Shown in pieces: positions 8,948 through 18,613 of a DNA stretch of 64,000 bases; position 1 is the stretch's first letter, and each line of letters opens with the position of its first letter. The notes below the pieces were generated by a model. That model had not been told where the DNA came from, searched no databases, and saw only the letters and a list, made by a program, of their open reading frames with translations. This stretch comes from Cauispirillum nitrogeniifigens. GTDB lineage: Bacteria; Pseudomonadota; Alphaproteobacteria; Rhodospirillales; Rhodospirillaceae. Made by a program: the position numbers and the translations under genes. The stretch lies in assembly GCF_049800675.1 (NCBI RefSeq), contig NZ_JBLOOT010000002.1, forward strand, positions 372,001 to 436,000, in the 5' to 3' direction.

Positions 8948-9714
8948 GCGGGACTGCCGGCACTCTTTCTGCCGGCGCGCTCTATGCGGGCCGTGTGATC
9001 GGGCACCGCGGCGCTTGCGCCAAGGCGCCCGAGAACACCCTGTCCTCCCTCCGCCGTGCCGCCCGTGACGGCGCGGCGGTGGTGGAGGTGGACGTCAAGC
9101 TGACCGCCGAAGGCCGTCCGGTGCTGTTCCACGACGACCGTCTGGATCGCACCACCGACGGCCACGGCGCGGTGGCCTCGGCCACGCTGGACATGCTCGG
9201 CGCGTTGGACGCCGGGGCGTGGTTCGCCCCGGAGTTCGCCGGCGAGCCGATACCGACCCTGGAAGAGGCCCTGGAGGTGATCCTGGGCCTCGGCCTGGGG
9301 GTCAACCTGGAGATAAAGCCTTGTCCGGGGCGCGAGGCCGAGACGGCGCGCGCGGTGGCGGGCATCGCCGCTGCTCTGTGGCCGGCCGACCGGCCGCCGC
9401 CGCTGCTGTCGAGCTTTTCGCGCGAGAGCCTGGCGGTGGCCCGCGATACCGCGCCGGCCCTGCCGCGTGCCCTGATCGCCGATCGCCTGCCCGGCGACTG
9501 GAAGGAAGCCGCCCTCATCCTCGGCCTGAAGGCCGTTCACCTGGGGCCGGCGGCCAGCCGCGAGGAGATCGTGACGGCGGTGTCGGGCGGCGCGGCGGTG
9601 GCGGTGTGGACCATCAACGACGCCACCCGAGCGGCGGCGCTGTTCCGCCATGGCGCCTCGGCGGTGTTCTGCGACGACCCGGGCCGCATGATTCGGGCAC
9701 TGGACAGGCAATAG
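8944..9714 (+). CDS. Glycerophosphodiester phosphodiesterase (GDPD, UgpQ-like)
   Basis: 256-aa cytoplasmic enzyme predicted to hydrolyse glycerophosphodiesters to glycerol-3-phosphate and an alcohol. The GDPD signature is intact: IGHRGACAKAPENTLSSLRR near the N-terminus with the catalytic His, then VVEVDVKLTAEGRPVLFHDD with the second His and the metal-binding acids. No signal peptide. It starts with GTG overlapping the pnp stop (GTGA), so it is translationally coupled to pnp. UgpQ is the closest functional match, but specificity is not readable. Confidence 0.9.
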   Translation: MSGTAGTLSAGALYAGRVIGHRGACAKAPENTLSSLRRAARDGAAVVEVDVKLTAEGRPVLFHDDRLDRTTDGHGAVASATLDMLGALDAGAWFAPEFAGEPIPTLEEALEVILGLGLGVNLEIKPCPGREAETARAVAGIAAALWPADRPPPLLSSFSRESLAVARDTAPALPRALIADRLPGDWKEAALILGLKAVHLGPAASREEIVTAVSGGAAVAVWTINDATRAAALFRHGASAVFCDDPGRMIRALDRQ

Positions 9715-9754
9715 CGGGATGCGTCGGCGCGCCTGTCGCAGTATAAAGGGACCT

Positions 9755-9773
9755 CCGTCCGGCCGCCGGACGG
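9755..9773. repeat. Hairpin after the GDPD gene
   Basis: CCGTCCGG (9755-9762) and CCGGACGG (9766-9773) around a 3-base loop, with no clear T-run. It probably marks the end of the long nusA-pnp transcript but is not a canonical intrinsic terminator. The rest of the 126-bp gap has no other obvious feature. Confidence 0.5.
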
Positions 9774-9840
9774 TTCGGGTCGCCCGCGCGGGCATGTAGC
9801 GCCCCCTGCGGGGCGGCGGAAGGAATGGGAGAGCGTTTCG

Positions 9841-11241
<1,401 letters not shown>

Positions 11242-11266
11242 TCCGGTCCCATATGAAGGCAAGACA

Positions 11267-11324
11267 CCTCGGGCCGGATGGCGAATGACCGGAATTTTCA
11301 AACCATTCCCATTCGCGCCCGAGG
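11267..11324. promoter_or_regulatory. Long nested stem-loop between the flavin oxidoreductase and irr
   Basis: Three inverted-repeat segments nest around one centre: CCTCGGGC/GCCCGAGG (11267-11274 and 11317-11324), GCGAATG/CATTCGC (11281-11287 and 11310-11316) and GGAAT/ATTCC (11291-11295 and 11305-11309). The right arm is continuous; the left arm has 6- and 3-base bulges, for 20 bp of pairing in total. No T-run follows. It lies about 50 bp before the irr start and could be a terminator for the upstream gene or a regulatory structure for irr. Confidence 0.6.
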
Positions 11325-11372
11325 CTGTTACAACGGAATGACCTTGTCATCGCCACTGCCGGGACGGACGCC

Positions 11373-11786
11373 ATGACCATGCAGCGCCCCTACACCAGCA
11401 TCCTGGATCGCCTGCGCGCCGTCGGTCTGCGTCCGACGCGGCAGCGTCTGGCCCTGGCGAAGCTGCTGTTCGACAACGGCGACCGCCATGTGTCGGCCGA
11501 ACAGCTCCATTCCGAGGCCCTGGGCAGCAACATCCGGGTGTCCCTGGCGACCGTCTACAACGCCTTGCACCAGTTCACCGACGCCGGTCTGCTGCGCGAG
11601 ATCGTCGTCGAGCCGGGGCGGTCCTACTTCGACACCAACACCTCCACACACCACCACTTCTACTTCGAGGCATCGGGCCGCCTGGAGGACATTCCGGGTG
11701 AGGAAGTGCGGCTGGAGAAACTGCCGCAGGCGCCGGCGGGCCACCAGATCAAGCGCGTGGACGTGATCGTGCGGGTCGACGGCTGA
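11373..11786 (+). CDS. irr: Iron response regulator Irr (Fur family)
   Basis: 137-aa winged-helix Fur-family regulator. The DNA-binding domain shows LRAVGLRPTRQRLALAKLLF and VSLATVYNALHQFTDAGLL. The dimerisation domain contains NTSTHHHFYFEASGRLEDIP, the three-histidine stretch of alphaproteobacterial Irr proteins, which sense iron through haem (family knowledge). It lacks the CxxC zinc motifs of canonical Fur. Start ATG at 11373. It probably controls iron and haem genes elsewhere. A good intrinsic terminator follows. Confidence 0.88.
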   Translation: MTMQRPYTSILDRLRAVGLRPTRQRLALAKLLFDNGDRHVSAEQLHSEALGSNIRVSLATVYNALHQFTDAGLLREIVVEPGRSYFDTNTSTHHHFYFEASGRLEDIPGEEVRLEKLPQAPAGHQIKRVDVIVRVDG

Positions 11787-11816
11787 CCCGTCCCGATCCC
11801 CGCCGGACGATCACGA

Positions 11817-11845
11817 GGCCCGCTCCCGAGCGGGCCTTGTTCATT
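11817..11845 (+). terminator. Intrinsic terminator of irr
   Basis: GGCCCGCTC (11817-11825), two-base loop, GAGCGGGCC (11828-11836), followed by TTGTTCATTT. It separates irr from the MATE exporter gene. Confidence 0.85.
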
Positions 11846-11871
11846 TGCGATCCTGCCTTTCAGAGACTGTC

Positions 11872-13296
11872 ATGAGTGAGCTTTCCCCCACCGCCGGCGC
11901 GGCCGCCCCGGCGCCCTCTCCGTGGACCGCCGAGGCGCGCGCCACCGCCACCCTGGCCTGGCCGCTGGTGCTGACCAATCTGGCCCAGGTGGCGATCATG
12001 GCCACCGACGTGGTGATGATGGGCTGGATCGGCCCCCGTGCCCTGGCCGCCGGCAGCCTGGGCACCAACCTGTACTTCGTGGTCTTCGTCGTCGGCTTCG
12101 GGCTGGCGATGGCGACGGCGCCGCTGATGGCCCAGGCCCTGGGGCGGGCGCGGCATGCCGTGCGCGACGTCCGCCGCACCGTGCGCCAGGGGCTGTGGGC
12201 CTGCGCGGCGGCCTGTCTGCCGTCGTGGCTGCTGCTGTGGAACGCCGAGGGCGTGCTGACGGCGGTGGGCCAGCAGCCCGACCTGGCGGCGGCGGCCGGC
12301 GAGTACCTGCGGGCGATGATGTGGGGCCTGTTGCCGCTGCTGGGGTTCATGGTCCTGCGCTGCTTCATCTCCGCCCTGGAACGGCCCCGCGCCGCGCTGG
12401 TGGTGACGGTGGCGGCCATCGCCTTCAATGCCCTGAGCAACTGGCTGCTGATGTTCGGCAACCTGGGCTTCCCGGCGCTGGGGCTGACCGGGGCGGGGGT
12501 GTCGAGCAGCCTGTCGGCGACGCTGATGTTCGCCGGCCTGCTGGCTTATTGCCTGCGCGGCCGGCGCCTGCGCCGCTACGCCCTGATGGGCCGGGTGTGG
12601 GTGCCCGACTGGCCGCGCTTTGCCGAGGTCTGGCGCCTGGGCATCCCCATCGTCCTGGCCTTCGGCTTCGAGATGCTGTCGCTCAACGCCGTGGTCGCGC
12701 TGATGGGCCTGATCTCGGCCGAGGCGCTGGCGGCGCATGCCATCGCCATGCAGATCGCCTCCATCACCTTCATGGTGCCGCTGGGGGTGTCGCAGGCCGC
12801 CACCGTGCGCGTCGGCCTGGCGGCGGGGCGAGGCGATCCGGTGGCCCTGAGCCGCGCCGGCTGGGTGGCCCTGGGGCTCGGCGGCGGCTTCATGGCGGCA
12901 ATGGCGGCGCTGCTCCTGGCCGTGCCCGGCCCGCTGATCGGCCTGTTCCTGACCGGCACCGACGCCGCCACCCTGCGGGTGGCCGAACTGGCCGCCGTGT
13001 TCCTGGCCGTCACCGCCGTGTTCCAGATCGCCGACGGGGTGCAGATCGTCGGCCAGGGGGTGCTGCGCGGGCTCAAGGACACGCGCGTGCCGATGATCTT
13101 CGCCGGCATCGGCTACTGGGTGCTGGGGCTGCCGGTTGGCGCGACGCTGGCCTTCGCCGCCGGCCTGGGCGGGCTGGGGCTGTGGATCGGCATGGCCACC
13201 GGGCTGGGGGTGGTGGCGGTGCTGCTGACCCTGCGCTGGGCGCGGCGCGAGGCGCTGGGGCTGACCGCCGGCTACTCGACGAACTCGGCCTTGTAG
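11872..13296 (+). CDS. MATE family efflux transporter (NorM-like)
   Basis: 474-aa inner-membrane protein with about 12 hydrophobic segments in two homologous halves, as in MATE drug/cation antiporters. Recognisable are the N-terminal LAWPLVLTNLAQVAIMATDV segment, the repeat-like IPIVLAFGFEMLSLNAVVA in the second half and GVLRGLKDTRVPM. ATG at 11872 chosen over an in-frame TTG at 11845 that lies in the irr terminator. The 3' end overlaps the convergent SH3-protein gene by 25 bp. Substrate not predictable. Confidence 0.92.
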   Translation: MSELSPTAGAAAPAPSPWTAEARATATLAWPLVLTNLAQVAIMATDVVMMGWIGPRALAAGSLGTNLYFVVFVVGFGLAMATAPLMAQALGRARHAVRDVRRTVRQGLWACAAACLPSWLLLWNAEGVLTAVGQQPDLAAAAGEYLRAMMWGLLPLLGFMVLRCFISALERPRAALVVTVAAIAFNALSNWLLMFGNLGFPALGLTGAGVSSSLSATLMFAGLLAYCLRGRRLRRYALMGRVWVPDWPRFAEVWRLGIPIVLAFGFEMLSLNAVVALMGLISAEALAAHAIAMQIASITFMVPLGVSQAATVRVGLAAGRGDPVALSRAGWVALGLGGGFMAAMAALLLAVPGPLIGLFLTGTDAATLRVAELAAVFLAVTAVFQIADGVQIVGQGVLRGLKDTRVPMIFAGIGYWVLGLPVGATLAFAAGLGGLGLWIGMATGLGVVAVLLTLRWARREALGLTAGYSTNSAL

Positions 13297-13778
13297 ACGC
13301 CCCAGAACTCCTCGCGCTTCAGCCAGCCCTGGACGCCGTTGATCTCGACGCGGCAGAAGACGCTGCCGGTCGGGCACTGGACCAGGCGGCCGACCACGCC
13401 GGCCTCGACCAGGGCGGCCGGCGCGCCCAGTTCGTCGGCGGTGCGGCGCAGCGGCGCGCGGTTGGTGATGACCTGCACGGTGCGGCGGCCGGCGAGCATG
13501 CTCTGGTGGACCCAGCCCTCCGCCCCCTCGGCGTCACGAATCTTGCGCCAGGTGTCGAACTCGGCGATGACCTCGACGGGCAGGTTGCGGCGCAGGTACA
13601 CCCAGTCGACCGGATAGCGCACGCCCGGCCCGCTGCGCATGTTGACCTGATCCGACCGCAGGCTGACGAAGCGCGGCAGCGGCAGCCCGCTGCTCTGGGC
13701 GGCGGCCGAGGCGACGTCGCCGAGACTGGCGAGCGCCACGGCGCCGGCGAGGATTACCACCGATAGCAGCCGAGTCAT
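13272..13778 (-). CDS. Secreted SH3-like (SH3b/DUF1058-type) protein
   Basis: 168 aa from the ATG at 13778, which directly precedes a clear signal peptide (MTRLLSVVILAGAVALASL, cleavage near ASAAAQ). The mature part has one SH3b domain (SLRSDQVNMRSGPGVRYPVD, then GWVHQSMLAGRRT) and a second degenerate one (APLRRTADE, ending GWLKREEFWGVY). Such periplasmic proteins often bind peptidoglycan or modulate envelope enzymes; no enzymatic motif is visible. Its stop lies inside the end of the convergent MATE gene. Confidence 0.85.
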   Translation of the reverse strand: MTRLLSVVILAGAVALASLGDVASAAAQSSGLPLPRFVSLRSDQVNMRSGPGVRYPVDWVYLRRNLPVEVIAEFDTWRKIRDAEGAEGWVHQSMLAGRRTVQVITNRAPLRRTADELGAPAALVEAGVVGRLVQCPTGSVFCRVEINGVQGWLKREEFWGVYKAEFVE

Positions 13779-13990
13779 TGTAATTCCCACGTTGGGCAGG
13801 TCCAGTGTGCGGCGCATTATACTCATCGCAAGGGCGCGCGCCACCGTCGCGGCACCCCCAAAGACTCACTGGACAAGGCGGGCCGAATCAGGGTGTCCAA
13901 GCGCATCCAAGCGTTTTGAAGCGCCCTTGGGGAGCGGGGCTGGACAACCGGAGAAGGCCTTGATATGCCAGGGCATCACTGTTGCTCCCC

Positions 13991-14046
13991 ACCCGCCGCG
14001 CCAAGCGGCCAATGCTCCACCCGCCGCCCCAAGCGGCTAATGCTCC
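13991..14046 (+). repeat. Tandem 28-bp duplication upstream of the D-hydroxyacid dehydrogenase
   Basis: Copies at 13991-14018 and 14019-14046 differ at 2 of 28 positions. Each contains a small dyad (GCCGC...GCGGC) followed by AATGCTCC or TAATGCTCC. The second copy ends 14 bp before the start codon at 14061, just ahead of its Shine-Dalgarno GGAGGA. The rest of the 282-bp gap 13779-14060 shows no gene. Confidence 0.85.
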
Positions 14047-14060
14047 CACGGAGGATCTTC

Positions 14061-15047
14061 ATGGCCAAGAAGAAGCCGCTGGTGGTCGTGACGCGGAAGC
14101 TCCCGGACGTCATCGAGACCCGCATGATGGAGCTTTTCAACTGCCGCCTGAACATGGACGACCATCCCTTCAGCCGTGAGGAGTTGATCGCGGCGGTGAA
14201 GGAGGCGGATGTCCTGGTGCCCACGGTCACCGACCGCATCGACAAGGGCGTCCTGGCGCAGGCCGGTCCGCAGCTCCGCCTGATCGCCAACTTCGGCAAC
14301 GGCGTCGACCACATCGACCTCAACACCGCCCAGACCCGCGGCATCACGGTCACCAACACGCCCGACGTGCTGACCGAGGACACCGCCGACATGACCATGG
14401 GCCTGATCCTGGCCGTGCCGCGCCGCCTGACCGAGGGCGAGCGCCTGGTGCGCAAGGGCGAATGGACCGGCTGGTCGCCGACCCACATGCTGGGCCACCG
14501 CATCTGGGGCAAGCGCCTGGGCATCATCGGCATGGGCCGCATCGGCCAGGCGGTGGCGCGCCGCGCCAAGGGCTTCGGCATGGCCATTCACTACCACAAC
14601 CGCCACCAGCTCCACCCGGATCTGGAAGCCGAGTTGGAGGCGACTTACTGGGAAAGCCTCGACCAGATGCTGGCGCGGATGGACGTCATCACCATCCACT
14701 GCCCGCACACGCCGGGCACCTACCACCTGCTGTCGGCGCGCCGCCTGAAGCTGCTGCGCGAACACTGCTACGTGGTCAACACCGCCCGTGGCGAAGTGAT
14801 CGACGAGAACGCCCTGGTCCGCATGCTGGAAAAGGGCGAACTGGCCGGTGCCGGCCTGGACGTGTTCGAGCATGAGCCGGCGGTCAACCCCAAGCTGGTG
14901 AAGATGGACAACGTGGTGCTGCTGCCGCACATGGGCTCGGCCACCATCGAAAGCCGCATCGACATGGGCGAGAAGGTGCTGGTCAACATCAAGACCTTCG
15001 CCGACGGCCACAAGCCGCCGGATCGCGTTCTGGCCGCGCTGGTCTGA
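14061..15047 (+). CDS. D-2-hydroxyacid dehydrogenase (glyoxylate/hydroxypyruvate reductase, GyaR-like)
   Basis: 328-aa NAD(P)-dependent dehydrogenase predicted to reduce glyoxylate or hydroxypyruvate to glycolate or D-glycerate. The Rossmann motif GIIGMGRIGQAVARRAKGFG, the catalytic Arg/Glu region (NTARGEVIDENAL, LDVFEHEPAVNP) and the catalytic His in LPHMGSAT are all present. The ATG at 14061 has GGAGGATCTTC immediately upstream; earlier in-frame codons would translate the 28-bp tandem repeat. A repeat-flanked gap separates it from pabB. Confidence 0.92.
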   Translation: MAKKKPLVVVTRKLPDVIETRMMELFNCRLNMDDHPFSREELIAAVKEADVLVPTVTDRIDKGVLAQAGPQLRLIANFGNGVDHIDLNTAQTRGITVTNTPDVLTEDTADMTMGLILAVPRRLTEGERLVRKGEWTGWSPTHMLGHRIWGKRLGIIGMGRIGQAVARRAKGFGMAIHYHNRHQLHPDLEAELEATYWESLDQMLARMDVITIHCPHTPGTYHLLSARRLKLLREHCYVVNTARGEVIDENALVRMLEKGELAGAGLDVFEHEPAVNPKLVKMDNVVLLPHMGSATIESRIDMGEKVLVNIKTFADGHKPPDRVLAALV

Positions 15048-15060
15048 GGGCGGTTGTCTT

Positions 15061-15209
15061 AACCACCAAGGCACCAAGACACCAAGGGGGCGGAGGTCCT
15101 GGCGCCGCAGGCGCCTCGGCGTCGTCCGGTTCCAGAGGTGCGCTGCGCGCGGCAGCGGGCAGGCTGCACAAGCGGCACAGCCTCTTGGTGCCGTGGTGTC
15201 TTGGTGGTT
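15061..15209. repeat. 149-bp element with 26-bp inverted terminal repeats
   Basis: The left end 15061-15086 (AACCACCAAGGCACCAAG...) and the right end 15184-15209 are inverted copies with 3 mismatches in 26. The arms are themselves made of repeated CACCAAG units. The interior is G+C-rich and non-coding. It fills nearly all of the 189-bp gap before pabB. Size and ends suggest a small miniature-transposon or REP-like element; no flanking target duplication was established. Confidence 0.75.
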
Positions 15210-15236
15210 TCACACCCTCTGCCGCTGGACGCACGG

Positions 15237-16562
15237 ATGAGCGTCGCCCTTCCCATCCCCACCCGTGACCCGCTCGCCGCCTTCGCCCCCTTTGCCGGGG
15301 CGGAGGGGGCGGTGCTGCTCGACTCGGCGGCGGAGGCCGGGGGGCGGGGGCGCTGGAGCTTCGTCTGCGTCCGCCCGCGCCGGCTGGTGGTCGACCCGGC
15401 CGACCCCTTCGCCGCCCTGAACGCCCTGGCGGCGGAGGTGCCGGCGGCGCCGCCGCATCCCGACATTCCCTTTACCGCCGGCCTCGTCGGCTGGCTGGGC
15501 TTTGATGCCGGCCGCCACCTGGAACGCCTGCCGCCGCCCCGCTCCGACGACATCGGCGCGCCCGAGGCCGCCTTCGGCCTCTACGACACCGTTGCCGCCT
15601 TCGACACCGCCACCGGCCGCGCCTGGGCCTGCGCCCCGACCGAGGCGGCGGCGGCGGCCTTCGCCGGGGCGCTGGGCCGGGAGCCCTTGCCCGCCCCCGA
15701 CTGGACCGTCACCGCGCCGTGGACCGCCGAACAGGCGCCGGCCCAGGCGGAGGCGGCCATCCGCGCCTGCATCGACCTGATCGAAGCCGGCGACATCTTC
15801 CAGGCCAACATCACCCAGCGGTTCCTCGCCGACCTGCCGGCGGGGCTTGATCCATTCACCCTCTACCGCCGCCTGCGCGCGCTGTCGCCGGCGCCGTTCG
15901 CCGCCTGTGCCAGCTTCGGCGGGGCGCACCTGCTGTCGGCCTCCCCGGAACGCTTCCTGCACGTTGCTCCCGACGGCCGGGTGGAGACGCGGCCGATCAA
16001 GGGCACCCGCCGGCGCGGCGCCACCCCGGCCGAGGACGCCGCCCTGGCCGCCGAGCTGCTGGCCTCGGACAAGGACCGGGCGGAAAACCTGATGATCGTC
16101 GACCTGATGCGCAACGACCTGTCGCGGGTGTGCCGTGTTGGCTCGGTGCGGGTGCCGGTGCTCAACGGGCTGGAGACCTTCGCCAGCGTGCATCATCTGG
16201 TCTCGGTGGTCGAGGGCGTGCTGGAGGAGGGGCGCGGGCCGGTTGATCTGCTGCGCGCCGCCTTCCCCGGCGGCTCCATCACCGGGGCGCCCAAGATCCG
16301 CGCCATGGAGATCATCCACGCCCTGGAGCCGGCGCGGCGCGGCCCCTACTGCGGCACCCTGTTCCGCCTGGGCGGCGACGGAGCCTTCGACAGCTCCATC
16401 CTCATCCGCTCGCTGGTGGTGGGGAGAACGGGGCGGGTGGCGGCGCAGGCCGGCGGCGGCATCACCGCCGACAGCGATCCCGCCGCCGAAGTGGCCGAGG
16501 CGCGCCTCAAGGCGGCCCCCCTGCTGGCCGCCCTGGCGGGGCCAAACGTCGTTAACATCTGA
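15237..16562 (+). CDS. pabB: Aminodeoxychorismate synthase component I
   Basis: Chorismate-binding enzyme for the first committed step to p-aminobenzoate and folate. 441 aa. The C-terminal catalytic part includes EAGDIFQANITQRF, SASPERFL, RPIKGTRRRG, FPGGSITGAPKIRAMEII and the acidic ends DLMRNDLSRV and GGGITADSDP. The lysine of PIKGT (Lys255) is the marker separating PabB from TrpE, which has Ala in this place. The ATG at 15237 is preferred; an upstream frame would translate the 15061-15209 repeat. No fused PabC lyase is present. Confidence 0.9.
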   Translation: MSVALPIPTRDPLAAFAPFAGAEGAVLLDSAAEAGGRGRWSFVCVRPRRLVVDPADPFAALNALAAEVPAAPPHPDIPFTAGLVGWLGFDAGRHLERLPPPRSDDIGAPEAAFGLYDTVAAFDTATGRAWACAPTEAAAAAFAGALGREPLPAPDWTVTAPWTAEQAPAQAEAAIRACIDLIEAGDIFQANITQRFLADLPAGLDPFTLYRRLRALSPAPFAACASFGGAHLLSASPERFLHVAPDGRVETRPIKGTRRRGATPAEDAALAAELLASDKDRAENLMIVDLMRNDLSRVCRVGSVRVPVLNGLETFASVHHLVSVVEGVLEEGRGPVDLLRAAFPGGSITGAPKIRAMEIIHALEPARRGPYCGTLFRLGGDGAFDSSILIRSLVVGRTGRVAAQAGGGITADSDPAAEVAEARLKAAPLLAALAGPNVVNI

Positions 16563-16563
16563 G

Positions 16564-16592
16564 CATCAACCGATCATGCTGATCGGTTGATG
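16564..16592. repeat. CATCAACCGATC palindrome, copy 1
   Basis: CATCAACCGATCA (16564-16576), loop TGC, TGATCGGTTGATG (16580-16592), a perfect 13-bp stem starting right after the pabB stop. A near-identical hairpin occurs at 19465-19498, so this is a dispersed repeat as well as a probable transcript end. Confidence 0.85.
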
Positions 16593-16603
16593 GCCTAACA
16601 CCT

Positions 16604-16622
16604 GGGGGGTGGATCACCCCCT
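16604..16622 (+). terminator. Second hairpin after pabB
   Basis: GGGGGGTG (16604-16611), loop GAT, CACCCCCC (16615-16622). A C/T-rich rather than T-rich tail follows. Together with the palindrome at 16564 it probably ends the pabB transcript. Confidence 0.5.
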
Positions 16623-16690
16623 CCCTCCGCGTCCGCCGCCTCGCCGTCGGGGTGCGCGCCCGCCACCGGGCCGCTGCCTATCCTGGAGGC

Positions 16691-17395
16691 ATGGCAGACA
16701 GCATCCGGCTCACAGCGGCGGTAGGGTTCCTGGTGGTCGTGCTGGCCGGGTGGACGGCCCCGGCTCCGGCCAGCCAGAAATGCCTCAGCGCCATGTCCGC
16801 GGCGGCCCCGCCCCAGGCCGTCCTGCGCATCGACCATGCGCCCTCCCGCCATGACTTCACGCGCGGCCGCGAAGACCTCTATGCCATCGTCCGCCGCCAC
16901 GGCACCGCCGACGCCGCCGCCCGCATGAGCGGCCGGCGGGTGCACGGCCTGACGCACTCCAGCCTCGGCTACCAGTTGCAGGGCTCCTTCGACGCCGTGG
17001 GCCTGCCCGACGGCTCCTGGTGCCTGTGGCCGCGCAGCGTCGAGGCCGACCTGGGCTACTCCGACACCACCGTCTACGTGGCCCGCGACTACCCGCCAGG
17101 GACCTGTGCCTTCGACGCCGTGCTGGCGCACGAGCACGAGCATGTCGGCATCAACGAGCAGGTCGTCGCCGACCATGCCGGCCGCCTGCGCGATGCCCTG
17201 CTGCGGCTGGCCCGCCAAGGCTTCCCGCTGGCCGGCCCGGACCCGGCGGTGCTGCGGGCGCGCGGCCAGGCGATGATGGACGCCGGCTTCCGCGATGCCC
17301 TGACGCCGCTGCTGGCCGACCGCACCCGCCGCAATGCCGCCATCGACACCGAAAGCAGCTATCGCGCGCTGAACGGCCGCTGCGACCGCTGGTGA
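16691..17395 (+). CDS. Secreted protein with HEHEH metal-binding motif (putative metallopeptidase-like)
   Basis: 234 aa from the ATG at 16691, which has TGGAGG upstream and opens a signal peptide (MADSIRLTAAVGFLVVVLAG). The mature protein contains VLAHEHEHVGINEQVV, an HExxH-like pattern (HEHEH) as in zinc peptidases, around residue 155. I do not recognise a named family with certainty; DUF922-type secreted putative peptidases have a similar motif. It stands alone between pabB and leuB. Proteolytic activity is inference from the motif only. Confidence 0.7.
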   Translation: MADSIRLTAAVGFLVVVLAGWTAPAPASQKCLSAMSAAAPPQAVLRIDHAPSRHDFTRGREDLYAIVRRHGTADAAARMSGRRVHGLTHSSLGYQLQGSFDAVGLPDGSWCLWPRSVEADLGYSDTTVYVARDYPPGTCAFDAVLAHEHEHVGINEQVVADHAGRLRDALLRLARQGFPLAGPDPAVLRARGQAMMDAGFRDALTPLLADRTRRNAAIDTESSYRALNGRCDRW

Positions 17396-17504
17396 GCCGC
17401 CTGCCCGTGCCTGCGCAACCGCCTTGCTCCGCCTGCCGCTCCCCCGTATCATCCGGCCTCCTTTTTCCGGCAACAGCCATTTCCAAGACGGGGGAAATCC
17501 GCCC

Positions 17505-18608
17505 ATGAGCAAGAACATCCTCATCCTGCCCGGCGACGGCATCGGGACCGAGGTGATGGCGCAGGTCAAGCGCATCATCGACTGGATGAACGGCAAGGGC
17601 CTGACCGACTTCGCGGTGTCCGAGGGCCTGGTGGGCGGCACGTCCTATGACGCGCACGGCACCCCCCTCACCGACGAAACCATGGCCAAGGCGATGGATG
17701 CCGACGCCGTGCTGCTGGGTGCCGTGGGCGGCCCGAAGTGGGACAACCTGGACTTCTCCGTCAAGCCCGAGCGCGGCCTGCTGCGCCTGCGCAAGGACAT
17801 GGAACTGTTCGCCAACCTGCGCCCGGCGCTGGTGTTCGACGCCCTGGCCGAGGCCTCCACGCTCAAGCTGGACGTGGTCAAGGGCCTGGACATCATGATC
17901 GTGCGCGAGCTGACCGGCGGCGTGTACTTCGGCTCCCCGCGCGGCATCGAAACCCTGCCCAACGGCGAGCGTCGGGGCATCAACACCCAGGTCTACACCA
18001 CCTCCGAGATCCTGCGCGTCGCCGAAGTGGCCTTCGACCTCGCCCGCAAGCGCGGCAACAAGGTCCACTCCGTCGAGAAGGCCAACGTGATGGAGTCCGG
18101 CCTGCTGTGGCGCGAAGAGGTGCAGAAGCTGCGCGACGCCAAGTTCGCCGACGTCCAGCTTGAGCACATGTATGCCGACAACTGCGCCATGCAGCTGGTG
18201 CGCAACCCGCGCCAGTTCGACGTCATCGTCACCGACAACCTGTTCGGCGACCTGCTGTCCGACTGCGCGGCCATGCTGACCGGCTCGCTGGGTATGCTGC
18301 CGTCGGCCTCCATCGGCGCCGACCTGGGCGGCGGCCGCCGCCGCGCCATGTACGAGCCGGTGCACGGCTCGGCCCCCGACATCGCCGGCCAGGACAAGGC
18401 CAACCCGCTGGCCTGCGTGCTGTCCTATTCGATGATGCTGCGCTACTCCTTCGACATGGCGAAGGAAGCCGACATGGTCGATGCTGCGGTGCAAAACGTT
18501 CTGGGCAAGGGCGTGCGCACCGGCGACATCATGGCCGAGGGCTGCACGCTGGTCGGCTGCACCGGCATGGGCGACGCCCTGCTGGCCGAACTGGAGACGA
18601 TGGCCTGA
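17505..18608 (+). CDS. leuB: 3-isopropylmalate dehydrogenase
   Basis: Third enzyme of leucine synthesis: NAD-dependent oxidative decarboxylation of 3-isopropylmalate. 367 aa. Motifs ILPGDGIGTEVMAQ, GAVGGPKWD, RPALVFDAL, the substrate/Mg site VIVTDNLFGDLLSDCAAMLT and the NAD-binding YEPVHGSAPDIAGQDKANPL are intact. ATG at 17505 with GGGGGAAAT upstream. No leuCD is visible nearby; the next gene begins 5 bp after the stop, suggesting cotranscription with the hydrolase. Confidence 0.97.
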   Translation: MSKNILILPGDGIGTEVMAQVKRIIDWMNGKGLTDFAVSEGLVGGTSYDAHGTPLTDETMAKAMDADAVLLGAVGGPKWDNLDFSVKPERGLLRLRKDMELFANLRPALVFDALAEASTLKLDVVKGLDIMIVRELTGGVYFGSPRGIETLPNGERRGINTQVYTTSEILRVAEVAFDLARKRGNKVHSVEKANVMESGLLWREEVQKLRDAKFADVQLEHMYADNCAMQLVRNPRQFDVIVTDNLFGDLLSDCAAMLTGSLGMLPSASIGADLGGGRRRAMYEPVHGSAPDIAGQDKANPLACVLSYSMMLRYSFDMAKEADMVDAAVQNVLGKGVRTGDIMAEGCTLVGCTGMGDALLAELETMA

Positions 18609-18613
18609 GCACC

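Noticed and set aside
15138..15236. Longer N-terminus for PabB starting at 15138
   Set aside because: It would translate the inverted repeat at 15184-15209; ATG 15237 fits the family start.
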